Source of the DNA: Pseudomonadales bacterium
GTDB taxonomy: Bacteria > Pseudomonadota > Gammaproteobacteria > Pseudomonadales > Azotimanducaceae
Assembly: GCA_028285415.1 (NCBI GenBank)
Contig: JANQPF010000029.1
Location: 55,866-119,865, forward strand
Direction: 5' to 3'
DNA length: 64,000 nt
The notes below the pieces were generated by a model, which had not been told where the DNA came from, made no database searches, and saw nothing but the letters and a program-made list of their open reading frames with translations. The position numbers and the translations under genes were made by a program. Positions 26,368-34,764 of this stretch are shown here, piece after piece (within the stretch, counting starts at the first letter, position 1; every line of letters begins with the position of its first letter).

Positions 26368-27411
26368 ATGAAGCTGGGCCTGATGCTGGGTTACTCGGGA
26401 GCGGAGCTGCGCATCCCGCTGGAGGACGTGAAGCTCGCGGAGCGTCTCGGCTACGACAGCGTATGGACTGCTGAAGCCTACGGCTCGGACGCGATTACGC
26501 CGCTCGCGTACATTGCCGCGCACACGGAACGCATACGCCTCGGCACCGCGGTGCTGCAGCTTGCCGGACGCACGCCCGCGAACGCGGCCATGGCCATGGC
26601 AACCCTCGACCAGCTCGCCGGTGGTAACCGCGCGATCTGCGGTCTGGGCGTATCCGGCCCGCAGATTGTCGAAGGCTGGTATGGCCAGCCCTGGGGAAAA
26701 CCTTACTATCGCATCAAAGACTACGTCACGATCATGAAGAAGATCTGGGCCCGGGAAGAGCCCGTGACCCATGAGGGCAAGGAGATATCCCTGCCTTACA
26801 CCGGCCCGGGCGCCATGGGCGTGGGCAAGCCGCTGAAGTCCATCCTGCACATGAATCCGGACATACCGGTCTTCCTCGGCACGGGCATGGAGTCGACCGT
26901 GCGTATGACCGCCGAGGTAGCAGACGGCTGGCTGCCGCTCGGCTTTGTGCCGGAGACGGCCGAGATCTACGAACCCTGGATCAATGAAGGTCTCGAACGT
27001 GCCGGCAAGACGCCGGAACAATTCGAGCGTCAGGCCATGACACAGGTGAAGGTGACCGACGACGTGCAGGGGGCGCTGGACGCGCTGAAGCCGGGGATTG
27101 CGCTTTATGTCGGCGGCATGGGGCACAAGAACCTCAATTTCCACAAGGAAATGATGATCCGGCGGGGTTTCGGCGAGGCGGCAGATCGCATCCAGGAACT
27201 GTATCTCGCCAAACGCAAAGACGAGGCCATTGCCACCGTGCCCGACGAGTTCGTCGACAGCGGCGCACTCATCGGCCCGAAGGCAAGAATTGCGGAGCGT
27301 TTCAAAGCCTGGGAATCCAGCGGCGTCACCGGACTCACCATCAGCGGCAACGCTGAAGCCATACAGACGATGGCGGAAGTGGCGCGCTTGAACTTTGCCG
27401 CCGAGAGCTAG
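26368..27411 (+). CDS. LLM-class flavin (F420-type) oxidoreductase
   Basis: Protein of 347 residues. Luciferase-like TIM barrel: MKLGLMLGYSG, AERLGYDSVWTAEAYGSDAITPLAYIAAHTERIRLGTAVLQLAGRTPANAAM, LGVSGPQIVEGWYGQPW. The sequence resembles the group annotated as F420-dependent LLM enzymes, though F420 use in a gammaproteobacterium cannot be judged here and FMN is possible. A plain AGGGGAGAGAAGT ribosome site precedes the ATG. The acyl-CoA synthetase follows after 29 bases. Confidence 0.85.
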   Translation: MKLGLMLGYSGAELRIPLEDVKLAERLGYDSVWTAEAYGSDAITPLAYIAAHTERIRLGTAVLQLAGRTPANAAMAMATLDQLAGGNRAICGLGVSGPQIVEGWYGQPWGKPYYRIKDYVTIMKKIWAREEPVTHEGKEISLPYTGPGAMGVGKPLKSILHMNPDIPVFLGTGMESTVRMTAEVADGWLPLGFVPETAEIYEPWINEGLERAGKTPEQFERQAMTQVKVTDDVQGALDALKPGIALYVGGMGHKNLNFHKEMMIRRGFGEAADRIQELYLAKRKDEAIATVPDEFVDSGALIGPKARIAERFKAWESSGVTGLTISGNAEAIQTMAEVARLNFAAES

Positions 27412-27440
27412 CTCACACACCAGGTCATTCAGGGGGAAGC

Positions 27441-28994
27441 ATGTATCCAGGCATCTGGTCTCAGGAGTTTCCGGACAAAGCGGCAGTCATCAACGCGGTC
27501 ACGGGAGAAGCGGTCAGCTACCAAGCGCTGGATGACCGCTCCAACCAGCTGGCGCAGCTCATGTGGGACAAAGGCCTGCGCCGGGGTGATCACTGCGCCA
27601 TCTTCATGGAAAACAACCTGCGCTATTTCGAGGTCATGTGGGCGGCGTTCCGTTCCGGACTCTACATCACGACCGTCAACCGCTACCTCACCGACGAGGA
27701 AGCCGGCTACATCATCGACAACTGCGAGGCGCAGGTGCTGGTTGCTTCCGCAAAGCTCGCCGAAGTTGCCCAGGGTCTGCCCGGATACGCGCCAGACTGC
27801 CACACCTGGCTGATGGTCGACGGGGTAACGGACGGCTACGACGCATACGAAGACGCCATTGCGTCCTATCCCGCAGAGAAGCTGGCGGAAGAGCCCGCGG
27901 GCCAGATGATGTTATACAGCTCAGGCACCACAGGACGGCCCAAGGGCATCATCCGCCCGCCATACGAGCACAAGATCAACGAAGACGCCGGCCCGGTTGG
28001 TGCTCTGCAGAAGATGCTGTGGGGTTTCGACGAAAATTCAATCTATCTCTCGCCTGCGCCGCTCTACCATTCCGCGCCCATCGGCTTCTGCACGGCGGTC
28101 CAGGCGCTTGGCGGCACGGTTGTGATGATGCCGCGCTTCGACGAGGTCGGCGCACTGCGCGCGATCCAGGATCACAAAGTGACCCACAGCCAGTGGGTAC
28201 CCACCATGTTCACGCGCATGTTAAAGCTGCCAGAAGAAGAGCGCAGCGGATTCGACTTCTCGAGCCACAAGGTAGCCATTCATGCGGCCGCACCCTGCCC
28301 GCGTGGCATCAAAGAGCAGATGTTCGACTGGTGGGGACCAATCATCTACGAATACTACGGGGGCACCGAGCTGAACGGTTTCACCCACGCGAACCCGGAA
28401 GAGTGGCTTGCCCATCCCGGCACCGTGGGCAAACCGATCCTCGGCACCATTCACATCTGCGACGACGACGGCAGCGAGCAGCCGAACGGGGAGCCCGGTA
28501 TCGTTTACTTCGAAATGCCGGAGCTGCCGTTCGCCTATTTCAAGGACGAAGAGAAGACCAAAGGCGCCACCCACCCCGAGCATGCCAATTGGAGCGCACT
28601 CGGCGACGTGGGCTACGTGGACGATGACGGCTTTCTTTATCTGACGGACCGCGCCACTTTCATGATCATCTCGGGCGGCGTGAACATTTATCCGCAGGAA
28701 ATCGAAGACGCACTCATTCTCCACCACAAGATCGCCGACGTTGCTGTGGTTGGCGTACCCAACGATGAGATGGGCGAGGAGGTCAAAGCCGTCGTCCAGG
28801 TTGCCGAAGGCGTGTCCACGAATGATGCGCTGGCGGATGAAATCCTCGAATATGCCCGCGAGCACATTGCCCACTACAAGTGCCCGCGAAGCGTGGATTT
28901 CATGGACGAGCTGCCACGCCTGCCTACCGGCAAACTCTACAAGCGGCTGATCAAAGACGCCTATTGGGGTAAAACCGACTCACGCATCGTCTGA
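27441..28994 (+). CDS. AMP-forming acyl-CoA synthetase
   Basis: Protein of 517 residues of the ANL superfamily. The phosphate-binding loop MLYSSGTTGRPKGI lies near residue 157, the YYGGTE motif near residue 310, and the hinge and C-terminal domain motif TDRATFMIISGGVNIYPQEIE near residue 400. The terminal lysine lies in LPTGKLYKR. Activates a fatty or carboxylic acid as a CoA thioester. The 3' end overlaps the convergent operon end by 15 bases. Confidence 0.92.
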   Translation: MYPGIWSQEFPDKAAVINAVTGEAVSYQALDDRSNQLAQLMWDKGLRRGDHCAIFMENNLRYFEVMWAAFRSGLYITTVNRYLTDEEAGYIIDNCEAQVLVASAKLAEVAQGLPGYAPDCHTWLMVDGVTDGYDAYEDAIASYPAEKLAEEPAGQMMLYSSGTTGRPKGIIRPPYEHKINEDAGPVGALQKMLWGFDENSIYLSPAPLYHSAPIGFCTAVQALGGTVVMMPRFDEVGALRAIQDHKVTHSQWVPTMFTRMLKLPEEERSGFDFSSHKVAIHAAAPCPRGIKEQMFDWWGPIIYEYYGGTELNGFTHANPEEWLAHPGTVGKPILGTIHICDDDGSEQPNGEPGIVYFEMPELPFAYFKDEEKTKGATHPEHANWSALGDVGYVDDDGFLYLTDRATFMIISGGVNIYPQEIEDALILHHKIADVAVVGVPNDEMGEEVKAVVQVAEGVSTNDALADEILEYAREHIAHYKCPRSVDFMDELPRLPTGKLYKRLIKDAYWGKTDSRIV

Positions 28995-29741
28995 GAACAC
29001 GTCGAGCGGCGCTTCGACGCGCAGGGCCGGCAGCGGAAACGCCCGCCACAGCGCCGCAGGGTCCAGATCGTCGAGTCGCTGGCGAAACTCAGCCACGAGC
29101 GTATCCTTCACGCCGCCCCGGTGGTTGAGGAACTGCCCCCAGTTCGACATGCCTTCGTAGCGGATCCCGCGTTTGGCAATCTGTCCCGACCCTGCATACT
29201 CAGCCGGAAAGATACGGCGATACGCCTCCAGGTTGTATAACCAGGAGATACCGCGCATCCGAACGGCGGCAGGGAAATTCTGGCGGACGTGCGCAACCAT
29301 GGTACGCAGTTCTCTGCGCCGGTCCGCCAGCTTATCGTGGTGCAGCGGCCCGGTATCGAAGCGTGTGTCTACCGGATTGAAGTGAATGCGCACGACACCT
29401 TCAGTGTCCGGTGGGTCGAAGTTGAAGCAGCCGTATTCGGCTGAAGGTGGCTTTTCCAGATTGCACGCCGCGTACCAGGCAATTACGCACGTCAAACGTT
29501 CACTCTCTTGTTCACATTGGGATATTGCGTCGACAAACTCGAACCAGCGAGGATCAATCCCCTTTTTGCCGATGTTGCCGTAGGCAAAGCGTCGATGCAG
29601 ATTGGTGAAGCGGGTCAGAGCTTCTGCGTACGGCATCACGCCCAGCGCGGTCAGGCGGGATGCAAAACACAGCTGGATATCGAAATACGGCGCAAGCGCC
29701 TGCGCTCTGGCGGTGCCATTAGACGTCGAGGCGGTAGCCAC
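28980..29741 (-). CDS. Unrecognised protein, last gene of the amine dehydrogenase operon
   Basis: About 254 residues from a GTG at 29741 that overlaps the SnoaL-like gene by 23 bases; the true start is uncertain because no ATG stands near the conserved-looking beginning (ARAQALAPYFDIQLCFASRLTALGVMPYAEALTRFTNLHRRF). The body has many aromatic and charged residues (DPRWFEFVDAIS, ERLTCVIAWYAACNL, GISWLYNLEAYRRIFPAEYAGSGQIAKRG). There is no signal peptide or membrane segment. I do not recognise the family. The position in a tight operon suggests a role linked to amine oxidation. Confidence 0.6.
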   Translation of the reverse strand: MATASTSNGTARAQALAPYFDIQLCFASRLTALGVMPYAEALTRFTNLHRRFAYGNIGKKGIDPRWFEFVDAISQCEQESERLTCVIAWYAACNLEKPPSAEYGCFNFDPPDTEGVVRIHFNPVDTRFDTGPLHHDKLADRRRELRTMVAHVRQNFPAAVRMRGISWLYNLEAYRRIFPAEYAGSGQIAKRGIRYEGMSNWGQFLNHRGGVKDTLVAEFRQRLDDLDPAALWRAFPLPALRVEAPLDVFSDDA

Positions 29742-30162
29742 GTCCGGCGTAGTCGAAATCGTGCAGCTCGCGGTTTTTTGCGTCCTGCAGGTAGAAGTTA
29801 TTGTGATAAGAGCGGATTTCGGCAATCAGTCCCTCGCGGAATACATACCACTCCGTGCCGCGCAGGAGCTCCGCGTCACCGGTTGGGGCCGGCACCCAGC
29901 GCATGCTCCATTCGATCACGGCTTCCGGCTCCTGCACCAGGGCATGATCGAGTGCCCAGTTCGCACCGGTGCGCGGACCCACCTTCGACCAGTAGTTCGC
30001 CAATCCCCGCGCGCCGCGAACCGCACCATGATCGACAAAGTAATGCACTACGTCGTCGGTAAACGTCGACATCATGAGGTCCACGTCAGCCGTATTGCAG
30101 CCTTCGTAACAACGCTTGATCGTCTCGATGTAGGGGTGGCCTGTGGTACGCGGGCGAGTCAC
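29719..30162 (-). CDS. SnoaL-like / NTF2-fold protein
   Basis: Protein of 147 residues with the cone-fold pattern of the NTF2 superfamily: HPYIETIKRCYEGCNTADVDLMMSTFTDDVVHYFVDHG at the N-terminus, then EAVIEWSMRW and GTEWYVFREGLIAEIRSYHN. Such proteins include isomerases, cyclases and dehydratases as well as non-catalytic binding proteins. Overlaps the DUF1080 gene by four bases. Cytoplasmic (no signal), unlike the genes upstream, so it could act on the product of amine oxidation; this is inference. Confidence 0.75.
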   Translation of the reverse strand: MTRPRTTGHPYIETIKRCYEGCNTADVDLMMSTFTDDVVHYFVDHGAVRGARGLANYWSKVGPRTGANWALDHALVQEPEAVIEWSMRWVPAPTGDAELLRGTEWYVFREGLIAEIRSYHNNFYLQDAKNRELHDFDYAGRGYRLDV

Positions 30163-30908
30163 AGCTCACGCAGCCAGATGTTGCGGAAGCTCACCGGGTT
30201 GCTGTGATCCTGGAGGCGGATCGGCGCTTTGCCGTGGACTTCGTATTGGGGCTTGCCGATGAACTCGGTGGGCCCCTGCACGGCGACGTTGTTCTGCACG
30301 AGGACGCCGTTGTGGAACACCGTGAGCGTGGCCGGACGCGCCACCCGGCCGTTCGCACTGAACTCCGGAGCCATGAAAACGATGTCGTAACTTTGCCACT
30401 CCCCCGGTCCGCGGGAAGCGTTCACCAGCGGTATGTGCTGCTTGTAAACGCTCGCTGCCTGGCCGTTGGGATAGGTTGGATTCGCAAAAGAGTCGAGCAC
30501 CTGCACTTCGTAGCGATCCATGAAAAAGACGCCGCTGTTGCCGCGCCCCTGGCTCTCGCTTTCTACGTTCGCCGGGGTTCGCCACTCGATGTGCAGCTGC
30601 ACGCTGCCGAAACTCTGGCGCGTGTAGAGGTTACCTGCGCCCGCTTTGACGGTGGCGGCGCCGTCTGCCACCACCCAGCCGGCCTCACCGCCGTCCGCAT
30701 TCCGCCAGGCATCGAGGCTGCCGCCGTCAAAGAGCACCAGCGCGTCCGACGGCGGCGCGTTACCAGCGCCAGGTGTCACGATCGGAGGCACGGGCTCCCA
30801 CACTTCGGTAACCGCTGCACGGGCGTACGCCTCTTCACGCGTCAGCGGCGCTTCCTGCGCGGCAGCGGCCTGCGCCAGCACGATGAGGAGAAGCAGACTC
30901 GTTCGCAT
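30159..30908 (-). CDS. Secreted DUF1080 (3-keto-disaccharide hydrolase-like) protein
   Basis: About 249 residues with a signal peptide (MRTSLLLLIVLAQAAAAQ). The concanavalin-like jellyroll has family hallmarks: LFDGGSLDAWRNADGG, FGSVQLHIEWRTP, GRGNSGVFFMDRYEVQVLDSF, PGEWQSYDIVFMAP, HNGVLVQNN, LQDHSNPVSFRNIWLREL. ATG at 30908 has GGGAG five bases upstream; an ATG at 30920 overlapping the cytochrome stop is possible. DUF1080 proteins often act on carbohydrates; their presence in an amine dehydrogenase operon is unexpected. Confidence 0.85.
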   Translation of the reverse strand: MRTSLLLLIVLAQAAAAQEAPLTREEAYARAAVTEVWEPVPPIVTPGAGNAPPSDALVLFDGGSLDAWRNADGGEAGWVVADGAATVKAGAGNLYTRQSFGSVQLHIEWRTPANVESESQGRGNSGVFFMDRYEVQVLDSFANPTYPNGQAASVYKQHIPLVNASRGPGEWQSYDIVFMAPEFSANGRVARPATLTVFHNGVLVQNNVAVQGPTEFIGKPQYEVHGKAPIRLQDHSNPVSFRNIWLREL

Positions 30909-30919
30909 CCCCGCTCCCA

Positions 30920-31348
30920 TCACATTTCCATCCGCCCGATCAGCTTCTCACGCTCCCCGATCACGTCATCGAGCGGCTGCTTACGCCATTTGGCAACTTC
31001 GGCTGTGGTGTACGGATTGAAGTCATCCGGGATCTGCTCGGGTGAGATCTGCGGCAGCATCCAGTTGAGCACCTCGGCGAGCGCCGCATCGGTCAGTGCC
31101 GCATTTGCGGAGCCAGGCACGCGTATCAGGAACTCCCGGCCTTCCGCAACCGCAAGAAAGTTACCTAGGAAATTTTTCATGGTCGGCACAGCGCCATCGG
31201 CGGTGCCGGCGCCATCGGGGCCGTGACAGCCCTGGCAGTTCAGCATGTAGTTGACCCGGGCGCGGGCGTCGTCCTCGACGCCCGGGGTCTCCTGGGCAAG
31301 TGCGCTACCGGCCAGGCTCAGCAGCAGCGCGAAAACGCCAAGACGCAT
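30920..31348 (-). CDS. Periplasmic monohaem cytochrome c
   Basis: Protein of 142 residues with a signal peptide (MRLGVFALLLSLAGSALAQ). The haem site is NCQGCHGPDGAG (CxxCH), and a candidate axial methionine sits in VPTMKNFLG about 35 residues later. The aromatic amine dehydrogenase cluster of Alcaligenes faecalis also has a small monohaem cytochrome gene after aauA, so an electron-acceptor role for the TTQ enzymes is a reasonable inference. The ATG overlaps the light-subunit stop by one base. Confidence 0.88.
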   Translation of the reverse strand: MRLGVFALLLSLAGSALAQETPGVEDDARARVNYMLNCQGCHGPDGAGTADGAVPTMKNFLGNFLAVAEGREFLIRVPGSANAALTDAALAEVLNWMLPQISPEQIPDDFNPYTTAEVAKWRKQPLDDVIGEREKLIGRMEM

Positions 31349-31872
31349 CACTCCACCGCCAGTCCCACGATGATGGCGGTTGAGCAGTGATAGACCGCAC
31401 TGCTGGTGCCGAGACACCAGTTGATGTCATTGCTTTTCGGCGGGTTGTACATGGGCCGGTCACCTTCGTTGGTGTTGCACAGGCAGTTGCCGCAGCCCGA
31501 CTTACCGCAGCAGTCGTTGTAGGAGATCACGTAGTTGAGTCCGTCCACCGGGTTGTTACAGGTACCAATCCAGGTAATCGGAGACATTTCCGTGCCAGGC
31601 GGACAGGTATTTACGCTACCGCCGCAGCAGGTGCAGAGAAAACCGTCGATGGCGCAGTAACGCCAGTAGTCGCAACTCTGATCGTCACCGGTGTCTGGCA
31701 CGCCCGCCTTGCTCGGCTGTCCGCCCGCCGCGCGCGCGACGGGCAGCAGCGGCAGCGATGCCGCCCCGACGACGCTGGCACCCAGCAGGCCAAAGAGACT
31801 CCGCCGCGACGTGCGTCGCGCCACCCCGCGGCTCAGACGCTCACCAATCTTGTCTAGAAAATTATCCTGCAT
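31348..31872 (-). CDS. aauA: TTQ amine dehydrogenase light subunit, second copy (AauA/MauA type)
   Basis: Protein of 174 residues. Twin-arginine signal around RRTSRRSLFGLL (residues 19-30). The mature domain starts near CDYWRYC and is extremely cysteine-rich. The two tryptophans that form tryptophan tryptophylquinone are conserved: W101 (SPITWIGTC) and W152 (NDINWC), 51 apart as in known enzymes. Catalytic-type aspartates are D76 (AIDGF) and D120 (SYNDCC). LCTCCGG and KSGCGNCLC carry an extra cysteine pair absent from methylamine dehydrogenase but, as I recall, present in aromatic amine dehydrogenase. About 50-60% identical by eye to the copy at 34216. Confidence 0.92.
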   Translation of the reverse strand: MQDNFLDKIGERLSRGVARRTSRRSLFGLLGASVVGAASLPLLPVARAAGGQPSKAGVPDTGDDQSCDYWRYCAIDGFLCTCCGGSVNTCPPGTEMSPITWIGTCNNPVDGLNYVISYNDCCGKSGCGNCLCNTNEGDRPMYNPPKSNDINWCLGTSSAVYHCSTAIIVGLAVE

Positions 31873-31890
31873 CGCTCTTACCTTGCCTGG

Positions 31891-32520
31891 CTATTGGTTC
31901 TTCGCCGCATCGTAGTGCAGCGACTCATCGGTCTGCGAATGACCTTCATGTTGCTGAAGATAATCCTGTATCGAAGCCACGCCCAGACGTTCCGCCTCGA
32001 ACAGGCTCTCCAGATGTTCGCGGGAGTTGACGATACCCAGCGAAGCAATCACGCCACGCGCATCAATCAAGACCCCATACGGGAGTTTGCCGACACCATA
32101 GCTGCGCCCGACAATTTCCGAAATCGCATAGTCAAACTGCTGCAGCCCTTCCGCCTGCACGTACGCCTCGTGCTCCTCCGGCGTGGCGCCGTCGCTGACG
32201 AGCACAATCTCCACGCTGTCTTCCGCCCTGCGCATGGTCTTGAGTACCGGCAGCAGGCTTTTACAGATGGGGCAGTCCGGCGCCAGGAAAAACAACAGCT
32301 GCCTCGGCGTTCCCACCGATCGTGCTTCCCCCGTAAGCGTTTCCACCGCAATTTCCGGCGCCGCGTCTCCAACTTTGAGCTGCTGATTGATCATGAGCGC
32401 CCCCGCTGGCGCCACCCGTTCGTAGAGCACCCCTACCTGACGGGCAAGGGCAAAGACCACAACGGCCAGTACAATCACGAGAATCCACAACACAACAACC
32501 GCAACGGTCAACAGATCCAC
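31891..32520 (-). CDS. mauD: MauD-like thioredoxin-fold maturation protein
   Basis: Protein of 209 residues. An N-terminal membrane anchor (VDLLTVAVVVLWILVIVLAVVVFALARQVGVLYERVAP) is followed by a thioredoxin-like domain with the redox motif FLAPDCPICKSLLPVLKTM (CPIC). MauD is needed for disulfide formation and stability of the cysteine-rich light subunit in the periplasm. The start is GTG at 32520, sharing its G with the MauE stop. The only mauD in the window, so it must serve both light subunits. Confidence 0.9.
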   Translation of the reverse strand: MDLLTVAVVVLWILVIVLAVVVFALARQVGVLYERVAPAGALMINQQLKVGDAAPEIAVETLTGEARSVGTPRQLLFFLAPDCPICKSLLPVLKTMRRAEDSVEIVLVSDGATPEEHEAYVQAEGLQQFDYAISEIVGRSYGVGKLPYGVLIDARGVIASLGIVNSREHLESLFEAERLGVASIQDYLQQHEGHSQTDESLHYDAAKNQ

Positions 32521-33065
32521 TAACTCACTCCCAACCACAAGCGCCGATGACGGCCACTGTTTGCCAGCAACTGATCGATGGCGGCATAAATCCCGTAGGC
32601 CAGCAGCGCTCCGACGCCGGCAATCAAGAGCGACCATCCCGCGGCAAATCCCAACGCCGGTACACCTCCCGCAGCACCCACCGTGAGCCCGCACAGTGCA
32701 CAGTTGCGAACCAGCAGCCCCAAACCCAGCGGCGTCGGCTCGTCCCCGCAGCCGCAGTCGATGAACTGTCTGCCGCGGCGGAGATTAATGGCCATGGCAA
32801 CGCCGTATACAAGGAAGAGGCCCGCGCCGACCAGCATGACCGGCGGATAAGCCAGCAGACAGCCCACCACCACGACAATTTCGGTGATCGTCAGACCGCC
32901 TGCTGCAACGCCCACGAGCTTTTCCGGCACGAGCTCATACGCCATGAGACTCGCCTGAAACCTGACGCGTGCGACGAGCTTGTGCCGGGCTGCCGCGATG
33001 AAAATGAACGCCACCATCCAGCTGACGAGGAGCGCAATGGTCGGGGACAGGTCGAGACCGGTCAT
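32520..33065 (-). CDS. mauE: MauE-like membrane protein
   Basis: Protein of 181 residues with about four or five membrane segments (TIALLVSWMVAFIFIAAARHKLVARVRFQASL, LTITEIVVVVGCLLAYPPVML). It contains the MauE/DoxX-like thiol pairs FIDCGCGDEP and VRNCALCG. MauE works with MauD in delivering and oxidising the light subunit. It starts two bases after the preceding heavy-subunit gene and overlaps mauD. Confidence 0.9.
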   Translation of the reverse strand: MTGLDLSPTIALLVSWMVAFIFIAAARHKLVARVRFQASLMAYELVPEKLVGVAAGGLTITEIVVVVGCLLAYPPVMLVGAGLFLVYGVAMAINLRRGRQFIDCGCGDEPTPLGLGLLVRNCALCGLTVGAAGGVPALGFAAGWSLLIAGVGALLAYGIYAAIDQLLANSGRHRRLWLGVS

Positions 33066-33067
33066 CG

Positions 33068-34219
33068 TTACTGAGCGCCTTCCACCATGAACGGCGTGAC
33101 CGCGCCCGTGTTCAGCGTTTTGATGTACTCGCCGTCAGGCAGGCTGTACATATCGATGGCCATGTCCGGGTTCGTGACGAACATGTAGCGCTGGTCACCC
33201 GTGCCGGAGTGCCCGAGCGACAGACCCCAGTTTTTGAGCTCAATCCGGGCTTTGCGTTCGCCCGCGGCAAAATCGTAAACCCAGACTTCGCCGCCGCCGT
33301 TCTTGTGCGTACCTTCGCCGCCCTCCGGGTGCATGAGCACGTACCCGACACCGGCACTGTCGACCATGATCAGATTCATGCCGCCGGGCCGCCAGGTTGC
33401 TTCCTCGTCATTGGTAGCCAGCGACCACGTTGCGCCGGCGGAGACGGTCTCACCGCTGACGTCGAGCGGCAGGATCTGCCCACTGAAAGTCGGGAAGTAC
33501 GCCACGCCGTCGAGAATCGCCGGCGTCTCGAAAATTGGATCGTTCTGCGGGTCGAACAAGATGTCCGTTTTGGTCGTATCTTTGAGCGTACCGTCTTCAT
33601 TCAAATGGCTCGTCAGCAGAGAGCCGTTCGAGCAGATGGACGTAAAGCTCCGCTCGCCGTTCGGAATGACGAAGCCGCAGCCGGGCGTATTCACCTCACC
33701 CACAAACGCACGCGTCTGCAGGTCGACGATGCTGACCGACTGCGCCGGCGTGAAGTTGTAGACACCGAGAAACCGATCCCCGCCGATGAGGCTGTTCATC
33801 ATCGACTTCGGCATACCGGTGATCCGTTTCGGCGGAATTTCGACTTCAGCGGTGACGTTCAGCGTCGCGGGATCGTAGATCGCCACCACCTCCGTGCGCT
33901 CACCGCCGCGACCCCCGCGGGAGAAGAAGCCCTCAATCACGTACATTTCGTTACGGCTCGCGCTACGCGCATAGCCTGCAATGAAACTCGCCGTCATCAT
34001 GCCCTTGTACTGATCCCCGAGGGTTTCACCGAGCGGATCGATGACCAGGACTTTGCCTTCCAGCATGTGGAAAAACGAAAAGTCGCGCACCATGATCCAG
34101 TGCGGCGGGTAGTTGGCGTCTATGCCTTCGACGATACCCACCGGTTCGGGTTCGAACTCAGCCCGGGCCGGTATGACGGCAAGAGCAAGGAGGGCGATGC
34201 AAGTGGTCAGTGTTTTCAT
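33068..34219 (-). CDS. aauB: TTQ amine dehydrogenase heavy subunit, second copy (AauB/MauB type)
   Basis: Protein of 383 residues. Sec signal peptide MKTLTTCIALLALAVIPARA. The mature protein is a seven-bladed propeller with repeated DxxTxxxxxxV-type strands (VAIYDPATLNVTAEVEIPPKR, VSIVDLQTRAFVGEVNTPGC, VWVYDFAAGERKARIELKN, IDMYSLPDGEYIKTLNTG). The heavy subunit binds the TTQ-bearing light subunit and shapes the substrate channel. ATG at 34219 forms an ATGA overlap with the light-subunit gene before it. Shares the family layout but little close identity with the copy at 34765. Confidence 0.92.
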   Translation of the reverse strand: MKTLTTCIALLALAVIPARAEFEPEPVGIVEGIDANYPPHWIMVRDFSFFHMLEGKVLVIDPLGETLGDQYKGMMTASFIAGYARSASRNEMYVIEGFFSRGGRGGERTEVVAIYDPATLNVTAEVEIPPKRITGMPKSMMNSLIGGDRFLGVYNFTPAQSVSIVDLQTRAFVGEVNTPGCGFVIPNGERSFTSICSNGSLLTSHLNEDGTLKDTTKTDILFDPQNDPIFETPAILDGVAYFPTFSGQILPLDVSGETVSAGATWSLATNDEEATWRPGGMNLIMVDSAGVGYVLMHPEGGEGTHKNGGGEVWVYDFAAGERKARIELKNWGLSLGHSGTGDQRYMFVTNPDMAIDMYSLPDGEYIKTLNTGAVTPFMVEGAQ

Positions 34220-34755
34220 TCTGTTGCCAATCCCAGTATGACTGCCGTGGAGCAGTTGTAGACGTTGGTGGTCGTGCCGATACACCAGTCGATGTCGTTG
34301 TTGGCGGCCGGACGGTAAACCGGCCGGTCGTCTTCGTTGCGGTTACAGATACAACGGCCGCAGCTGCTCTTGCCGCAGCAGTCGTTGTACGAAATCACAT
34401 AGTTGAGTCCATCCGCCGGGTTGCGGCACGTGCCCACCCAGGTCAGCGGCGACATTTCCGTGCCCGGAGGACAGGAGTTCTGCGTACCGCCGCAGCAGCT
34501 GCAGAGGAAACCGTCGATGCCGCAGTAGCGCCAGTAATCGCACTGCGTCGGATCGCCCGGATCGTCCGGATTACCGGTGCTCTGGGGCGGCACTTCCGGC
34601 CCCGCGCCCGCAGAGCTTGCGCGTGCTACCGGCAGGAGCGGCAGGCCCGCCGTGCCGGCCAGCGTTGCCCCCAGTAGGCCCAGGAAGCCGCGCCGGGAGC
34701 TGCGCTGCGCAATGTTGCGGGTGCTGCGTTCGGTGAGTTTGTCCAGCCAGTTCAT
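34216..34755 (-). CDS. aauA: TTQ amine dehydrogenase light subunit, first copy (AauA/MauA type)
   Basis: 179 residues from ATG 34755 (GGGGG site upstream; a GTG two codons earlier is possible). Tat signal SSRRGFLGLLGATLAG. Mature domain has CDYWRYCGIDGFLCSCCGG. The TTQ tryptophans are W106 (SPLTWVGTC) and W157 (NDIDWC), again 51 apart. Aspartates are D81 and D125. The extra cysteine pair (CSCC, SSCGRCIC) again indicates the aromatic amine type. One difference from the second copy: VYNCST replaces VYHCST near the C-terminus, close to the active site in homologues. Confidence 0.92.
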   Translation of the reverse strand: MNWLDKLTERSTRNIAQRSSRRGFLGLLGATLAGTAGLPLLPVARASSAGAGPEVPPQSTGNPDDPGDPTQCDYWRYCGIDGFLCSCCGGTQNSCPPGTEMSPLTWVGTCRNPADGLNYVISYNDCCGKSSCGRCICNRNEDDRPVYRPAANNDIDWCIGTTTNVYNCSTAVILGLATE

Positions 34756-34764
34756 CGCCACCCC

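Noticed and set aside
31348..34755. Calling the light subunits methylamine dehydrogenase (mauA)
   Set aside because: Both carry the additional cysteine pair (CSCC/CTCC and the SSC/SGC position) that I associate with aromatic amine dehydrogenase, and the gene order fits aau rather than mau.
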